The notes: generated by a model not told the origin, from the letters alone. DNA of 58,683 nucleotides from an alpha proteobacterium AAP81b (GCA_001295935.1 LJHX01000089.1:1-58683); one strand, 5' to 3'; positions 8,686 through 18,901 are shown, counted from the stretch's first letter. Made by a program: numbers and translations.

Positions 8686-10941
8686 ATGGCGACATTTACC
8701 GGCACCGCAGGCAATGACACGCTGACCGGCGCGGCAACCAGCGATCTGCTCGACGGCCTTGGCGGCAACGACCTCCTCGAGGACAATCTCGGCGGCGATG
8801 ACACCTTCAATGGCGGCGCCGGCGACGATGTCTTCAGCATCTTCCGGGCCAGCGGCACGTCGAGCCTGCAGATCCTTGGCGGCACCGGCAGCGACGAGAT
8901 CGTGATCAACACCGGGGCGTCGGCTGAGGTCGGCTTCAGCATCAGCGCGGGCAACGACGACGATACCATCATCCTCGCTGGCGGCGCCGGCGGTACCATC
9001 GATGCCGGCAGCGGCAGCGACGGCCTGGTCCTCGCCAATTCGGGCGACACCATCATCACGCTCGGCGCCGGGGTCGATGGCGTGGCGCTGCTTTTCGACG
9101 CCGCGGCGCTGCCGGCGTTCACCATCACCGATTTCGCCGTCGGCGACAGCGGCGATATTCTCGATATCGGCGATGGCCTGCTCGGCGTGCTGACCGGCTG
9201 GGACCAGTCGAACCCCTTCAACGGCGGCTTTCTGCGCCTGGCGCAATCGGAATCGGCGACGCTCGTGCAGTTCGATGTCGATGGCGGCGGCGATGCCTGG
9301 CGGACGCTGCTGACCCTGCAGGGTGTCACCGCCGCGGCGGTGACCGGCTACAATCTCGGCGGCTTCCGCCCCGATGGCGGCACGACGATCGGCCAGCTGA
9401 TCAACGGCACGCCGTTCGGCGACGATCTGCTCGGCACCTATGGCGGCGACACGATCAACGGCAATGGCGGCGGCGATGTCATCGAGGCCGGCGCCGGCAA
9501 CGACCTGATCAACGGCAGCAATGTCGCGTCGCAGATTTTCGCCGGCGCGCAGGATGACACCGCCATCGGCGGCAATGGCAACGACACCATCCTCGGTGAA
9601 AGCGGCAACGACAGCCTTGTCGGCAATGGCGGCGCCGACAGCATCGAAGGCGGCGACGGCAACGACACGATCGACGGCGGCCTGGGCAACGACAATCTCT
9701 ACGGCGGTGCCGGCGACGATCTCTTCCGCGTCAACGGCATCGGCGACATCGTTTATGAAGGCGCCGGCGGCGGCAACGATACCGTGGTGGCGACCGCCGG
9801 CCATTATCTGTGGGGCCATATCGAAGCGCTGGAGCTCGCCGAAATCGATGGCGACAACAGTTTCTTCGGCGTCGGCAACGACCTCGCCAACATCATCACC
9901 GGCAACAGCGGCGACAATCTGCTGATCGCGCTCGATGGCGACGACACGGTCGACGGCGGCGCCGGCAACGACGCGCTTTTCGGTGTCGAGGGCAATGACG
10001 TCATCAATGGCGACGCCGGGATCGATTATCTCGTCGGTGGCAATGGCAACGATACCATCGACGGCGGCGACAACGCCGACGCCATCTATGGCGAAGCCGG
10101 CAACGACAATCTGATCGGCGGCACGACCTTCCATACCGACATTCTCGTTGGCGGCGAGGGCAATGACACGCTCGACGGCGATTCGGGCCTCGGCGACTTC
10201 GACCTGATGGACGGCGGCAGCGGCGATGACCTTTATTATGTCGATACCTTTGCCGATGCGACCTTCGAGGCGCTGCGCGGCGGCTTCGATACCGTTTATG
10301 CCGATATCGTCGGCAGCGGCTATTATCTCTACGCCGAAGTCGAGGACCTGGTGCTGCTCGGCGTGACGGCCTTTGGCGTCGGCAACGAGCTTGCCAACCG
10401 CCTGACCGGCAGTGACGCCGGCAACACCCTGCTCGGCGGCGCCGGCAATGACACGATCGACGGCGGCGGCGGCAACGACGTGCTGTTCGGCGAAGCCGGC
10501 GCGGATCTGTTCGTCTTCAATCCCTTCGGCGGCGGCGGCGACGTCATCGGCGACTTCCAGGCGGGCAGCGATCGCATCGATCTCAGCGGCTATGGCATCG
10601 CCGACTTCGCCGACCTCCAGACGCGCCTCGTCGAAGTCGGTGGTACCAGCGCCATCCAGTTCGAAAATGGCGACTTCATCATCCTGAACGGCGTCGCCAA
10701 TGCAGCGCTGAGCGCCGAGGACTTCATTTTCGGTAGCCCGGCCGTCGCCGCCAGCTTGACCCTGAACGGCAGTGTTTCGGGGACAGGCAGCCTGACCAAG
10801 GTGGGCACGGGGGCACTGATTCTCGCCGACGGCGTCAGCAGCTACGGCTTGACGACCCATGGTGGCTCGCTCGGCACCTATGAATTGATCCTCAGCGGCA
10901 GCAACACTTTCCAGGTGGTCGACCTGCCGCTTATCGGCTGA
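8686..10941 (+). CDS. RTX calcium-binding protein with a PATR-like C-terminal tail
   Basis: The 751-residue product is largely RTX repeats (GTAGNDTLTG, GGDGNDTIDGG and many more) with no recognisable enzyme domain. A strong ribosome site (AGGAGGAAG) precedes the ATG at 8686. Residues from about 365 to 680 closely parallel the serralysin-like neighbour, including FFGVGNDLAN, LVGGNGNDTI and GSGYYLYAEVEDLVLLG. After the usual C-terminal domain it carries an extra 65 or so residues (GSVSGTGSLTKVGTGALILA) that resemble an autotransporter-associated beta-strand repeat. It is probably secreted by a type I system; function unknown. Confidence 0.85.
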   Translation: MATFTGTAGNDTLTGAATSDLLDGLGGNDLLEDNLGGDDTFNGGAGDDVFSIFRASGTSSLQILGGTGSDEIVINTGASAEVGFSISAGNDDDTIILAGGAGGTIDAGSGSDGLVLANSGDTIITLGAGVDGVALLFDAAALPAFTITDFAVGDSGDILDIGDGLLGVLTGWDQSNPFNGGFLRLAQSESATLVQFDVDGGGDAWRTLLTLQGVTAAAVTGYNLGGFRPDGGTTIGQLINGTPFGDDLLGTYGGDTINGNGGGDVIEAGAGNDLINGSNVASQIFAGAQDDTAIGGNGNDTILGESGNDSLVGNGGADSIEGGDGNDTIDGGLGNDNLYGGAGDDLFRVNGIGDIVYEGAGGGNDTVVATAGHYLWGHIEALELAEIDGDNSFFGVGNDLANIITGNSGDNLLIALDGDDTVDGGAGNDALFGVEGNDVINGDAGIDYLVGGNGNDTIDGGDNADAIYGEAGNDNLIGGTTFHTDILVGGEGNDTLDGDSGLGDFDLMDGGSGDDLYYVDTFADATFEALRGGFDTVYADIVGSGYYLYAEVEDLVLLGVTAFGVGNELANRLTGSDAGNTLLGGAGNDTIDGGGGNDVLFGEAGADLFVFNPFGGGGDVIGDFQAGSDRIDLSGYGIADFADLQTRLVEVGGTSAIQFENGDFIILNGVANAALSAEDFIFGSPAVAASLTLNGSVSGTGSLTKVGTGALILADGVSSYGLTTHGGSLGTYELILSGSNTFQVVDLPLIG

Positions 10942-10944
10942 GCC

Positions 10945-11739
10945 TCAGCCTGCCGGCGGCGCGTCGTCGTCGCCGCCGGCGAACAGCTTTGCCGCCACCG
11001 CGCGCCGGCGCGGGTGGATCAGCGCCCGCACCACGCCGCGCAGGGTGCGCACCTCCTGGGTGGTAAAGGCCGGGCGAGTCAGGATGTTGCGCAGCATCCG
11101 CCGCGCCGCGGGTTCCATGCCGGGCGCCGGATTGTAATAGCCATGCGCCGCCACCGCCTCGTCGATGGCGTCGATCAGCCCCATCAGGTCGCCATGCGCC
11201 GCCGGACCATCATGGTGGATCGTCTGCTCGGGCGGCGTCGCATCGCGCGCCATGAACCATTCCCACGCCATCACGACCACCGCCTGGGCGAGGTTGAGCG
11301 AGGCGAAATCGGGGTTGGTCGGGATCTGCACGATGGCGTGGCAGAGCGCGATATCGGCCTGCAGCAGCCCCGTCCGCTCGGGCCCGAACAGCAGTGCCGC
11401 CTGGCGCGGCAGCGCCGCCATCTCGGCGACGGCGCCGCGTGGGCTGAGCACCCGGCGCGTCAGGTCGCGCGTCAACATCGCCGTGCCGAGCACCAGCGTG
11501 CAGTCGGCGACCGCCGCCTCGATGCTGTCGAACAGCCGCGCGCCATCGATCACGCCATCGGCACCGCTCGCCGCCGGCCCGGCATCGGCATTGGGCCAGC
11601 CGTCGCGGGGGCTGACCAGCCGCAGGTCGGTCAGCCCGAAATTGAGCATCGCCCGCGCGCAGGCGCCGATGTTCATGCCGAGCTGGGGGCGGACGAGAAT
11701 GATTGCCGGCGCGGGCGCGGCCGCCGGCGCACCTGCCAT
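10945..11739 (-). CDS. trmJ: tRNA/rRNA methyltransferase, TrmJ/SpoU family
   Basis: This is a SPOUT-fold 2'-O-methyltransferase; TrmJ methylates position 32 of certain tRNAs. The N-terminal IILVRPQLGMNIGACARAML and the knot motifs LLFGPERTGL and IPTNPDFASLNLAQAVVVM are characteristic, followed by a C-terminal helical extension. The ATG at 11739 overlaps the nrdR stop by one base (TGATG), indicating translational coupling. The exact target nucleotide is inferred from family only. Confidence 0.85.
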   Translation of the reverse strand: MAGAPAAAPAPAIILVRPQLGMNIGACARAMLNFGLTDLRLVSPRDGWPNADAGPAASGADGVIDGARLFDSIEAAVADCTLVLGTAMLTRDLTRRVLSPRGAVAEMAALPRQAALLFGPERTGLLQADIALCHAIVQIPTNPDFASLNLAQAVVVMAWEWFMARDATPPEQTIHHDGPAAHGDLMGLIDAIDEAVAAHGYYNPAPGMEPAARRMLRNILTRPAFTTQEVRTLRGVVRALIHPRRRAVAAKLFAGGDDDAPPAG

Positions 11740-12212
11740 CAATCGGCCTCGTCGCGGATGCCCGCCGGGCTGAGGCCGCCGACGAACGTCTCGAAATCGC
11801 GCGCCTCGCGGAAGTCGCGATAGACGCTGGCGAAGCGGATATAGGCGACCGGGTCGAGCGCCTGCAGCGCCTCCATCACCATTTCGCCGACACGCCCCGC
11901 CTCGATCTCGCTGTCGCCGGTCGATTCCAGCCGCCGGACGACGCCGTTGACGACGCGCTCGATGCGCTCGGCGGGCACCGGGCGCTTGCGGCAGGCGATC
12001 TCGACCGAACGCGCCAGCTTGTCGCGATCGAAGATCTCGCGCTTGCCCGATTTCTTGATGATCGTCAGTTCGCGCAGCTGGATGCGCTCGAAGGTGGTGA
12101 AGCGCCCACCGCAGGTCGGGCATTGCCGGCGGCGGCGGATGGCGACGCCGTCCTCGGTCGGACGGCTGTCCTTCACCTGGCTGTCGTCATTGCCGCAGAA
12201 CGGGCAGCGCAT
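11739..12212 (-). CDS. nrdR: Transcriptional repressor NrdR
   Basis: NrdR is a zinc-ribbon/ATP-cone repressor of ribonucleotide reductase genes. The 157-residue protein starts [18 protein letters not shown], has the second zinc pair [13 protein letters not shown], then the ATP-cone ([19 protein letters not shown]). Its ATG overlaps the stop of the upstream small membrane protein by one base. It is in the rpiB-glyA-nrdR-trmJ run; nrdR next to glyA is a frequent arrangement. Confidence 0.95.
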   Translation of the reverse strand: MRCPFCGNDDSQVKDSRPTEDGVAIRRRRQCPTCGGRFTTFERIQLRELTIIKKSGKREIFDRDKLARSVEIACRKRPVPAERIERVVNGVVRRLESTGDSEIEAGRVGEMVMEALQALDPVAYIRFASVYRDFREARDFETFVGGLSPAGIRDEAD

Positions 12213-12607
12213 CAGGGCTTCTTGGTGATGGTGCGCAGATAGCCGATGCCGCCGCCGACGAACGCGCCGAAGATCGACCCGACGAAGGGCAAGGGCAGCG
12301 CGACGGCGGCGCCGATCGCCGCGCCGATCGCGACATTGCGGCCGAGCTCGGTCTTGAGCACCTGCTTGCCGGTTTCGGCGGCCTTTTCCGAGGCGGCCTT
12401 GGCGTCGCGGGCGAAGTCGCTGTCGAGCGCCTTGCGTCCCAGTTCCTCGGCCTTGGCAAAGGCGGACTCGGCGGTCTCGGCGACCTTTTTGCCGGTGTCG
12501 CTTTCGAGGAACTTGCGCCCCGCCTCGACCGCCTCGTCGGCGAGCTTCTCGATCTTGCTCGGACCGGGACCGCCGGCCCCGCTCGCCGTGTCGTTGGGAT
12601 CGCTCAT
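12212..12607 (-). CDS. Small protein with helical stalk and C-terminal membrane segment
   Basis: The function of this 131-residue protein is unknown. Residues about 15-85 are charged and probably helical ([39 protein letters not shown]), with a repeated amphipathic pattern like apolipoprotein- or LEA-type helices. A Gly/Ala-rich hydrophobic hairpin follows ([20 protein letters not shown], then [14 protein letters not shown]). The ATG at 12607 has AAGGAG upstream. It is translationally coupled to nrdR. Confidence 0.75.
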   Translation of the reverse strand: MSDPNDTASGAGGPGPSKIEKLADEAVEAGRKFLESDTGKKVAETAESAFAKAEELGRKALDSDFARDAKAASEKAAETGKQVLKTELGRNVAIGAAIGAAVALPLPFVGSIFGAFVGGGIGYLRTITKKP

Positions 12608-12630
12608 CGTCGCTGCTCCTTGTCGAAGGT

Positions 12631-13941
12631 TCAGGCTGGATAGATCGGGAAGCGCGCGCACAGCGCCCGGACGCGGACATTGACTGCCTTTTCGACCTCG
12701 GCATTGCCGTGCTCGCCATTGGCAGCAAGACCGTCGAGGACATCGGCGATCATGTCGCCGATCGCGGCGAACTCCGGCTGGCCAAAGCCGCGCGTCGTCC
12801 CGGCGGGCGAGCCGACACGGATGCCGCTGGTCTTGGTCGGCGGCAGCGGATCGAAGGGCACGCCATTCTTGTTGCAGGTGATGCCGGCGCGCTCGAGTGC
12901 TTCGTCGGCGTCCTTGCCGGTGATGCCCTTGGGCGTCAGGTCAATGAGCGCGAGATGGGTGTCGGTGCCGCCGGCGACGACGGCGCAGCCGCGGTCCTTG
13001 AGCCTGGCCGCCAGGGTCTGGGCGTTGGCGACGATACGCACCGCATAATCCTTGAAGTCGGGTTGCAGCGCCTCGCCAAAGGCTACGGCCTTCGCCGCGA
13101 TGACATGCATCAGCGGGCCGCCCTGAAGGCCCGGGAACACCGCCGAGTTGAGCTTCTTGCCCAGCGCCTCGTCGTTCGAGAGGATCATGCCGCCGCGGGG
13201 CCCGCGCAGCGTCTTGTGGGTCGTCGTCGTCACGACATCGGCGTGCGGCAGCGGCGAGGGGTGGATGCCGGCGGCGACCAGCCCGGCGAAATGCGCCATG
13301 TCGACGAGGAACTTCGCGCCGACCTTGTCGGCGATGGCGCGGAAGCGGGCGAAGTCGATGATGCGCGGATAGGCCGAGCCACCGGCGATGATCAGCGTCG
13401 GCGTGTGCTCGACGGCGAGCCGCTCGACCTCGTCATAGTCGATGCGATGATCCTCGCGGCGCACGCCATATTGCACCGCGTTGAACCACTTCCCGCTCAT
13501 CGCCGGCGCGGCGCCGTGGGTGAGGTGGCCACCGGCGTCGAGGCTCATGCCGAGAATGGTGTCGCCGGGCCGCGTCAGCGCCAGCATGACGGCGCCATTG
13601 GCCTGGGCGCCCGAGTGCGGCTGGACATTGGCGAAGGCGCAATTGAACAGCGCCTTGGCGCGGTCGATCGCCAAAGTCTCGACGGCATCCGACGGCGCGC
13701 AGCCCTGGTAATAGCGCTTGCCGGGATAGCCTTCGGCATATTTGTTGGTGAACACCGACCCCTGCGCTTCGAGCACGGCGCGCGACACGATGTTTTCGGA
13801 GGCGATCAGCTCGATCTGGTGCTGCTGGCGATCGAGCTCGCTCGCCACCGCGGCGGCGACGGCGGGATCGGCTTGCCCGAGCGCCGTATCGAAAAATCCC
13901 GTCGGCAGGGTATCGGTAACGGCGACTGGCTGGCTGCTCAT
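12631..13941 (-). CDS. glyA: Serine hydroxymethyltransferase GlyA
   Basis: GlyA interconverts serine and glycine with tetrahydrofolate using pyridoxal phosphate. The 436-residue protein has [18 protein letters not shown] near the N-terminus, [14 protein letters not shown], and the PLP-lysine motif [16 protein letters not shown]. Length is normal. The ATG at 13941 overlaps the rpiB stop in an ATGA, which fixes the start and shows translational coupling. Confidence 0.97.
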   Translation of the reverse strand: MSSQPVAVTDTLPTGFFDTALGQADPAVAAAVASELDRQQHQIELIASENIVSRAVLEAQGSVFTNKYAEGYPGKRYYQGCAPSDAVETLAIDRAKALFNCAFANVQPHSGAQANGAVMLALTRPGDTILGMSLDAGGHLTHGAAPAMSGKWFNAVQYGVRREDHRIDYDEVERLAVEHTPTLIIAGGSAYPRIIDFARFRAIADKVGAKFLVDMAHFAGLVAAGIHPSPLPHADVVTTTTHKTLRGPRGGMILSNDEALGKKLNSAVFPGLQGGPLMHVIAAKAVAFGEALQPDFKDYAVRIVANAQTLAARLKDRGCAVVAGGTDTHLALIDLTPKGITGKDADEALERAGITCNKNGVPFDPLPPTKTSGIRVGSPAGTTRGFGQPEFAAIGDMIADVLDGLAANGEHGNAEVEKAVNVRVRALCARFPIYPA

Positions 13942-14390
13942 AGGGCAGGTTCCTTCTGTTGCTGGCCGAGCTTGGCGACGCGCCCGGCGTGCCGCCCCCC
14001 GGCGAAATCGGTGGTGAGGAATTCGTGGACGCAATCGCGCGCGACTTCGACGCCGATGATCCGGCTGCCGAGCGCGATGGCGTTGGCGTCATTGTGCTGG
14101 CGCGCCAGCCGCGCCATCAGCCCTGAGGTGACCAGCGCGCAGCGCAGCGCCGGATGGCGGTTGACCGCGATCGAAATGCCGATGCCCGACCCGCAGATCG
14201 CGATGCCACGCGCCGCGAGCCCATCGGCGACCGCTTCCGCCAACACCCGGCCATAATCGGGATAGTCGACCGACGCCTCGTCGGCAGGCCCAAGGTCGAG
14301 CACCTCATGCCCCGCGCCACGCAAATCCGCGACCAGCGCCGCCTTGAGCGCAAAGCCGGCATGATCGGAGGCAAGAGCGATGGTCGTCAT
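13938..14390 (-). CDS. rpiB: Ribose-5-phosphate isomerase B
   Basis: RpiB interconverts ribose-5-phosphate and ribulose-5-phosphate. The 150-residue protein has the family start [16 protein letters not shown], the active-site stretch [19 protein letters not shown], and [14 protein letters not shown]. It is the first gene of the run leading through glyA to trmJ. Confidence 0.95.
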   Translation of the reverse strand: MTTIALASDHAGFALKAALVADLRGAGHEVLDLGPADEASVDYPDYGRVLAEAVADGLAARGIAICGSGIGISIAVNRHPALRCALVTSGLMARLARQHNDANAIALGSRIIGVEVARDCVHEFLTTDFAGGRHAGRVAKLGQQQKEPAL

Positions 14391-14492
14391 TTAGGCGTCG
14401 GCACCCGCTGGGGACGCCATATCTAGAGGCTGGCAACGTTTCGGGCAAATGAATTGGCGCGGGCGCGGCCTCGTCGGCAATGCCGCGGGCGG

Positions 14493-14514
14493 CGCGCGGC
14501 GGCGCCGCCGCGCG
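14493..14514. terminator. Perfect 22-bp G/C palindrome after a small ORF
   Basis: The palindrome is centred between 14503 and 14504 and begins one base past the stop codon of the 101-residue gene on the minus strand. The hairpin would be very stable, but no T-run follows, so it is a possible terminator or mRNA 3' end protector rather than a clear intrinsic terminator. Confidence 0.4.
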
Positions 14515-14820
14515 TCAGGCGGCGCGCTGCAGGCGCTCGAACTCCCGGGCGAATTCGAGGCGCAACTGGTCGCGCTCGGCCTCGGGCAGCCAGTTCGCCA
14601 TTTGCGGAAAGACGATCCGCCACATGCCCGCCTTGCGCGCGTCCCACGGCATCTTGTCGGCGTTGCGCGCGGTTTCGAGAAGCACCAGCAGCTTGGCACG
14701 CACCCGCGCCGGATCGATTTCGATGCTCGGCGGCTTGGGGTGGGGAATGCGGTTGTCGCCTTCGCCGAACAGGCTCATCTGGCCGCGATTGTCGATCGCA
14801 TCGCCGAACAAATCAGTCAT
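14515..14820 (-). CDS. Conserved-looking hypothetical protein, 101 residues
   Basis: This soluble, helical protein was not recognised. It begins MTDLFGDAIDNRGQMSLFGE and has a basic/aromatic middle (NADKMPWDARKAGMWRIVFP) and a charged C-terminal helix. It overlaps the end of the restriction-modification frame by 8 bp in the same direction, so it is probably translated from the same transcript. A link to restriction-modification is suggested only by position. Confidence 0.6.
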   Translation of the reverse strand: MTDLFGDAIDNRGQMSLFGEGDNRIPHPKPPSIEIDPARVRAKLLVLLETARNADKMPWDARKAGMWRIVFPQMANWLPEAERDQLRLEFAREFERLQRAA

Positions 14821-17800
14821 CGCCGTCGGGCTCAGCCTCCGCCAGCGCCGCCGGGGACCCCAGTTCGGCGCGAGTCAAACTGTGCGCCAACGTCGCGTCC
14901 AAAACAAGATCGGCCTCGTCAAAACGGTGGATAAGTTCGGCGATGCGCGCGGCGACATCGCGCAGTTCGCGGACGAGGCCAAGATCGGCGGGCAGGCCGC
15001 GCCGCCCGTCGATCCAGCGCGGCAGCACGCGATAGCCGCTGACCGCGAAGCCCCACACCGCCTCGGGAATGCCGGTGATCCGCCCGCGGCCATCGGGGCA
15101 CAGGATGATCTCGCCGGCACGCCAGGTGACGGCGCCGACGACATCGCCCGCCGCGGGTTCGCTGGCGAGGCGGCAGAAGGCGGCGGGGCGAAAGCGCGCC
15201 TCGGCCGGCCGCGCGAAGGTTTCGACAGCGCGGATTTCGCGCCCGACGGCGACCGCCCGCATCAGCACGGCGTGATCGGCGGGGAAAGGGATGTGCGGAA
15301 ACACATCCTCAAGGTCCTCGGCGAAACGCCGCTTGTAGGAGGTGGCGGAGAGCAGCGCGAGGATCGCGTCGAAAACATCTTCCGGCGCCACCGGCTGGCC
15401 ATAGGCTTCAGTAAGGCCGACTAGCAGGATGTCCGAGATATTGGTGGAGCCTGGCCCTTGGCGACGGTCGTAGAGCGGAAAAGCGTAGCCGCCATAGCTG
15501 CCTCTAAAGGCGTGGCGATCCGGATATGCCGCAAAGCAAGTTGTAGCCGGCCCAAGGCCCGTCCTGCCGGGTAAGCTAAACAAGCAAACATTTGTTTCGC
15601 CCCACGCTAGAGACAACTTCGTTCGCAGACGATCATTCCAACGGCGATGAGGATAGTGATGTTGGCGATCAAGCAACCGGTAACCGGCAATTCTGACCAT
15701 AACTTCGTCGAAACCCACAATCTTTGCATCGCTAGCGGGGTTCATTGGAGTAGAGTTGAAACGCTCATCAGCTGGATTTTCCTCCAAGTCGAGAAAGGCG
15801 GATATCTGTGTTCTCAATGCAAGCAGTGAAGGCGCATAGACGATATGATCGCGCTTCGACTCCAAACCTGAAGATGCAAAGCCGAAACAGGACCGTAGGT
15901 TCAGCCATTCGCCATTTTGGAACGGCGCCGGTCGCATGTCCTCCAGCGAACTTCGATCTACGAGGACAGGATTGGGCATTATTCCCGATTCGGCTGCACC
16001 TGTAACCCAATCGAGCTTCGCTTAACGCGCAAATACGTCCGACGCCCAAGAATCTGTATAGGTCACTTCGGCCAACGCGCCTGCGGCCTTACTGCCATCA
16101 GCGACCGCGATCGTGATGCACGTCCCGACCTGAATGTTGAATACCCCGACATCGTCGACCACATCGCCGCGTGGCCCGGCGCGCACATCGCCGCGAAGAT
16201 CGACAATCTCGATCCGGTCGAAGCGCTCGCGCATCATCTTGCGCAGCCCGGCGTAGGGCCAGCCGGTCAGGAACTTGCGGTTGGTGATGAAGGCGATCAC
16301 CCCGCGCCGCGGCGCGCCTTCGGCCTCGAACAGCTTCCACATCGCCCAGCGCCAGAACGCCACCGAAAATTCCGGAAAGGTGTTGAGCTGCCCGCCCTGC
16401 CCCGCATCGCGCACCGGCGCCTTCAGGTCGTCCCAGAGATCGTCCATCCAGCGGCCGACGAGCGTTTCATTCTCGCCTTCCTCCAGCCGCCGGTAAGGCG
16501 GGTTGCCGATGATCGCCAGAATTGGCTGGCGCGCCTTGATGCGATTGGCCTCGCGGCGCTCGTCATCGATCGGAATGCCCTGGATGCCGAGGGCGCCCAT
16601 CGGTGCGTCTGTTGCCGGATTGGACAGCGTATCGGCCAGATAAATACCGAGGCGCGGCAGAACGACCGGCTGCTCGCCAACTTCGCCTTCATCAGCCGGG
16701 CGATTGCGCAGCGCGTGATGCAGACGGTAATGCGCCACCGCATGGGGACCAACGAGCAGTTCGAAAGCAAACATCCGCGTCGCCAGATCGCGCAGCGCCA
16801 TCGATGCCGCCGGCCCGCCTTCGTCCGCCGTCACCTGATCGCGCACCCGCTCGGCGATGCCGAGCAGGAAGGTGCCGGTGCCGGTGGCGGGATCAAGGAT
16901 CGTCACCGCCGGATCGCGCAGCCCCGCCGTGCCGAGATTGTCGCGCAGCGCCCGGTCGAGCGCGCCGACCATATAGCGCACCACCTCGACCGGCGTGTAA
17001 TAGACGCCATAGCGTTCGCGCGCCGCCGGATCGAAGATCCGCAGGAAATTCTCGTAGAAATACAGGATCGGATCGCGGCCATCGGCGCCGACCGCCAGGA
17101 TCGCCGGGGCGAAGCTGTTGACGGTATCGCACATCACCTCAAAGCCGATGCCGATCTCGCGCGTCACCTCCGCCTCGCTCAGCACGCGCAACGTCGCCTT
17201 CAGCAGCGGATGCTCGTCGGGCATGTGGCGCCAGGCATTGGCGTCGACCGGCGCTCCCGAGGCTTCCCGCACCAGCAGCAGCCCGAACGCCAGCGTCTGG
17301 GCGAAGGCAGATGAGAAAAGCTCATCGAAGCTGGCGGCGGCATAGCCCCCCGCTTCGGGATGCGCGTAGAGCACGTTGCGGAAGGTTTCGCGCACCATCA
17401 TCAGCGGATGCCCGGCGCCGGCGCCATGGAGTTCGCCGACGCGTTCCTGTACCGCGCTGCGCACCAGCCGCGCCGAATGCGCCATCAACTCGGCGAGCTG
17501 CGCGGCATTGCGCGCCTCGGGGGCATCGGCGAGTGCCAGCGACCCCAGCAGCGTCAGAAACGGCTGCGGATCATGCGCCGCGATCAGCCGGTCGGCAACG
17601 CCATCGGGGGTATCGGGCCGCAGCGCGCGCGGCGGCACGATTACCGCGCTGCCCAGGGCTTCGGCGCGGCCGAACAGATGGAAATCGACGAAGTTCGACG
17701 TTGCCCAATGCGCCAGTTCCTTCAGCCGCTCATATTGTCGCTTGTCATGGGCATCGCGCCAGCGATCGGGGTCGGCGGGCTTGGCCGGCGCCTTCAGCTC

Positions 17801-18034
17801 GATGAAGGCGCGCGCCGGCTGACCGGGGCGGATCAGCGCGATATCCGGCCGGCCGACCCCGGGGTTATTATATTCGGGCGAAACCGTCAGCCGCGGCGCG
17901 GCGGGCAGCCCCGGCAACAGATCGGTGACCAGCGTCTGGAAATCGGGCGCGAGGCCGGTTTCGGGCGTATCGGCATTGGCACGTAACTTGTCCCGGATGC
18001 GACCGGCGTAGCGCTGCAGCAGTTCGATCGACAT
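14813..18034 (-). pseudogene. Type ISP-like restriction-modification enzyme, split by an in-frame TAA
   Basis: One reading frame of 1,074 codons runs from ATG 18034 to TGA 14813, interrupted only by TAA at 16024-16022 (codon 671). The N-terminal part has a PD-(D/E)xK-like nuclease pattern (GRPDIAL, Asp64; IELK, Glu79 and Lys81). The middle is an N6-adenine methyltransferase with DPATGTGTF near residue 381 and NPPY near 511. After the stop, in the same frame, comes a target-recognition domain of the type ISP kind (FASSGLESKRDHIVYAPS; LLSATSYKRRFAEDLEDVFP). A truncated product would lack DNA recognition, so the gene is probably inactive unless the stop is read through. Annotators may report two genes: 16022-18034 and 14813-15979. 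Confidence 0.8.
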
Positions 18035-18110
18035 GCACCACGTCGTAACCGAACCATGGCGCCCCGTCACGTTGCCCGCCGCGCGGGCGTCGGCCGGCGC
18101 ACGGCAGTAT

Positions 18111-18132
18111 TTTCCTACACGATCCAAATGGG
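18111..18132 (+). promoter_or_regulatory. TTTCCTACAC-GAT-CCAAATGGG box (module copy 1)
   Basis: This is one of three intergenic copies of a box reading TGTCCTACAC, 3-4 bases, CCAAATNGG. Here TATAAC follows at 18134-18139, a plausible -10 element. It points toward the 35-bp repeat and the Uma2 gene. The motif was found by eye; the other copies are at 35781-35803 and 55471-55493, both on the minus strand. Confidence 0.5.
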
Positions 18133-18211
18133 CTATAACGCCGCCATGTTTAGCATCCTCATTGGCAAAATCGATCACCCGGCGCCGCGTTTGCGCCGAA
18201 GCGACCGCCTG

Positions 18212-18246
18212 AAACCGTCCGAAACGGTAAAGTTGGTCAACTTCCA
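18212..18246 (+). repeat. 35-bp dispersed repeat, copy 1
   Basis: This is identical over 35 bp to 55354-55388 on the opposite strand. It contains two dyads: ACCGT-CCGAA-ACGGT and AAGTTG-GT-CAACTT. In the frame following the upstream ATG it encodes KPSETVKLVNFQ in both copies. It sits about 100 bp downstream of the TGTCCTACAC-type box in both places. Confidence 0.85.
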
Positions 18247-18334
18247 AGGCTGCCGCCGCCGTCGCCGACAGGAAAAATCGATCACCGCCCCGGCGCTTCA
18301 ACCCCTGCCGCCGAGATGCTATACCAAGGCTGCG

Positions 18335-18898
18335 ATGAACGCCCCCTTCCCCGCCCCGCCGCGCCGCGATGACTTCAAGGCGCGCTTCACCAGCGCCGAG
18401 TTTCTCGCGCTCGTCGACTCGGGGGCGTTTGCCGACATGAAGCTCGAACTCGTGCGTGGGGAGCTGGAGCGCATGAACACGCCGGGGACGACTCACGGCT
18501 TCCTGCAAGCGCGGATCACCCTGTTGATCGGCGTGGCGCTGATCGAGCGGCCAGAATACATCGTGTATGGCGAGGTCGGCATCGATCTCGGCAATGACAC
18601 GGTGCGCGGGTGCGATGCTGCTATCGCCACTGTTTTGCCGACCGAGGGCCGTCGGCTGCGGCCGGACGAAGTGTTGCTAGTCGTCGAAATCGCCGACGAG
18701 ACCCTGTCGCGTGACCTTGGCGCCAAGGCTGCCGATTATGCCGCCGCCGGCATCCCCGAATATTGGGTGATCGACGCCCGCGGCAACGCCGTTACCGTGA
18801 TGACCGACCCGCGTGCCGATGGCTATGCCGCTCGCCACATCGTCCGCTTCGGCGAGCCCCTCGCCGTCCCCGGCACCGGGGCGACGATCACCCTCTGA
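18335..18898 (+). CDS. Uma2 family endonuclease-fold protein
   Basis: This is a 187-residue protein of the Uma2/DUF820 family, a PD-(D/E)xK nuclease fold of uncertain role. Visible features are the start of the fold (FTSAEFLALVDSGAFADMKL), GEVGIDLGNDTVRGCDAAIA, the central VLLVVEIADETLSRDLGAKA and the GIPEYWVIDAR segment. The ATG at 18335 has AAGG just before it; the frame is open upstream to 18056. It converges tail-to-tail with the acyl-CoA hydrolase gene, 3 bp apart. Confidence 0.82.
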   Translation: MNAPFPAPPRRDDFKARFTSAEFLALVDSGAFADMKLELVRGELERMNTPGTTHGFLQARITLLIGVALIERPEYIVYGEVGIDLGNDTVRGCDAAIATVLPTEGRRLRPDEVLLVVEIADETLSRDLGAKAADYAAAGIPEYWVIDARGNAVTVMTDPRADGYAARHIVRFGEPLAVPGTGATITL

Positions 18899-18901
18899 CC
18901 G

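Larger units (their letters stand above)
18035..18334. other. 300-bp gap between the R-M gene and the Uma2 gene, with a repeat module
   Basis: This divergent intergenic region holds the promoter-like box at 18111-18132 and the 35-bp dyad repeat at 18212-18246. A CTATAC hexamer at 18319-18324, just before the Uma2 start, may be a -10 element. The frame from an ATG at 18146 is open and continuous with the Uma2 gene, so a longer Uma2 form containing the repeat-encoded peptide is formally possible. Confidence 0.5.

Noticed and set aside
8536-10860. 774-codon open frame on the minus strand opposite the second RTX gene
   Set aside because: Pure antisense shadow of GGxGxD repeats in GC-rich DNA; its translation is low-complexity Ala/Asp/Ile-rich with no start context, while the plus strand has a strong ribosome site and clear RTX motifs.
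17977-17991. TGGCACGTAACTTGT, a near sigma-54 promoter
   Set aside because: The -12 GC is replaced by GT, and it lies inside the R-M coding frame pointing away from any start.
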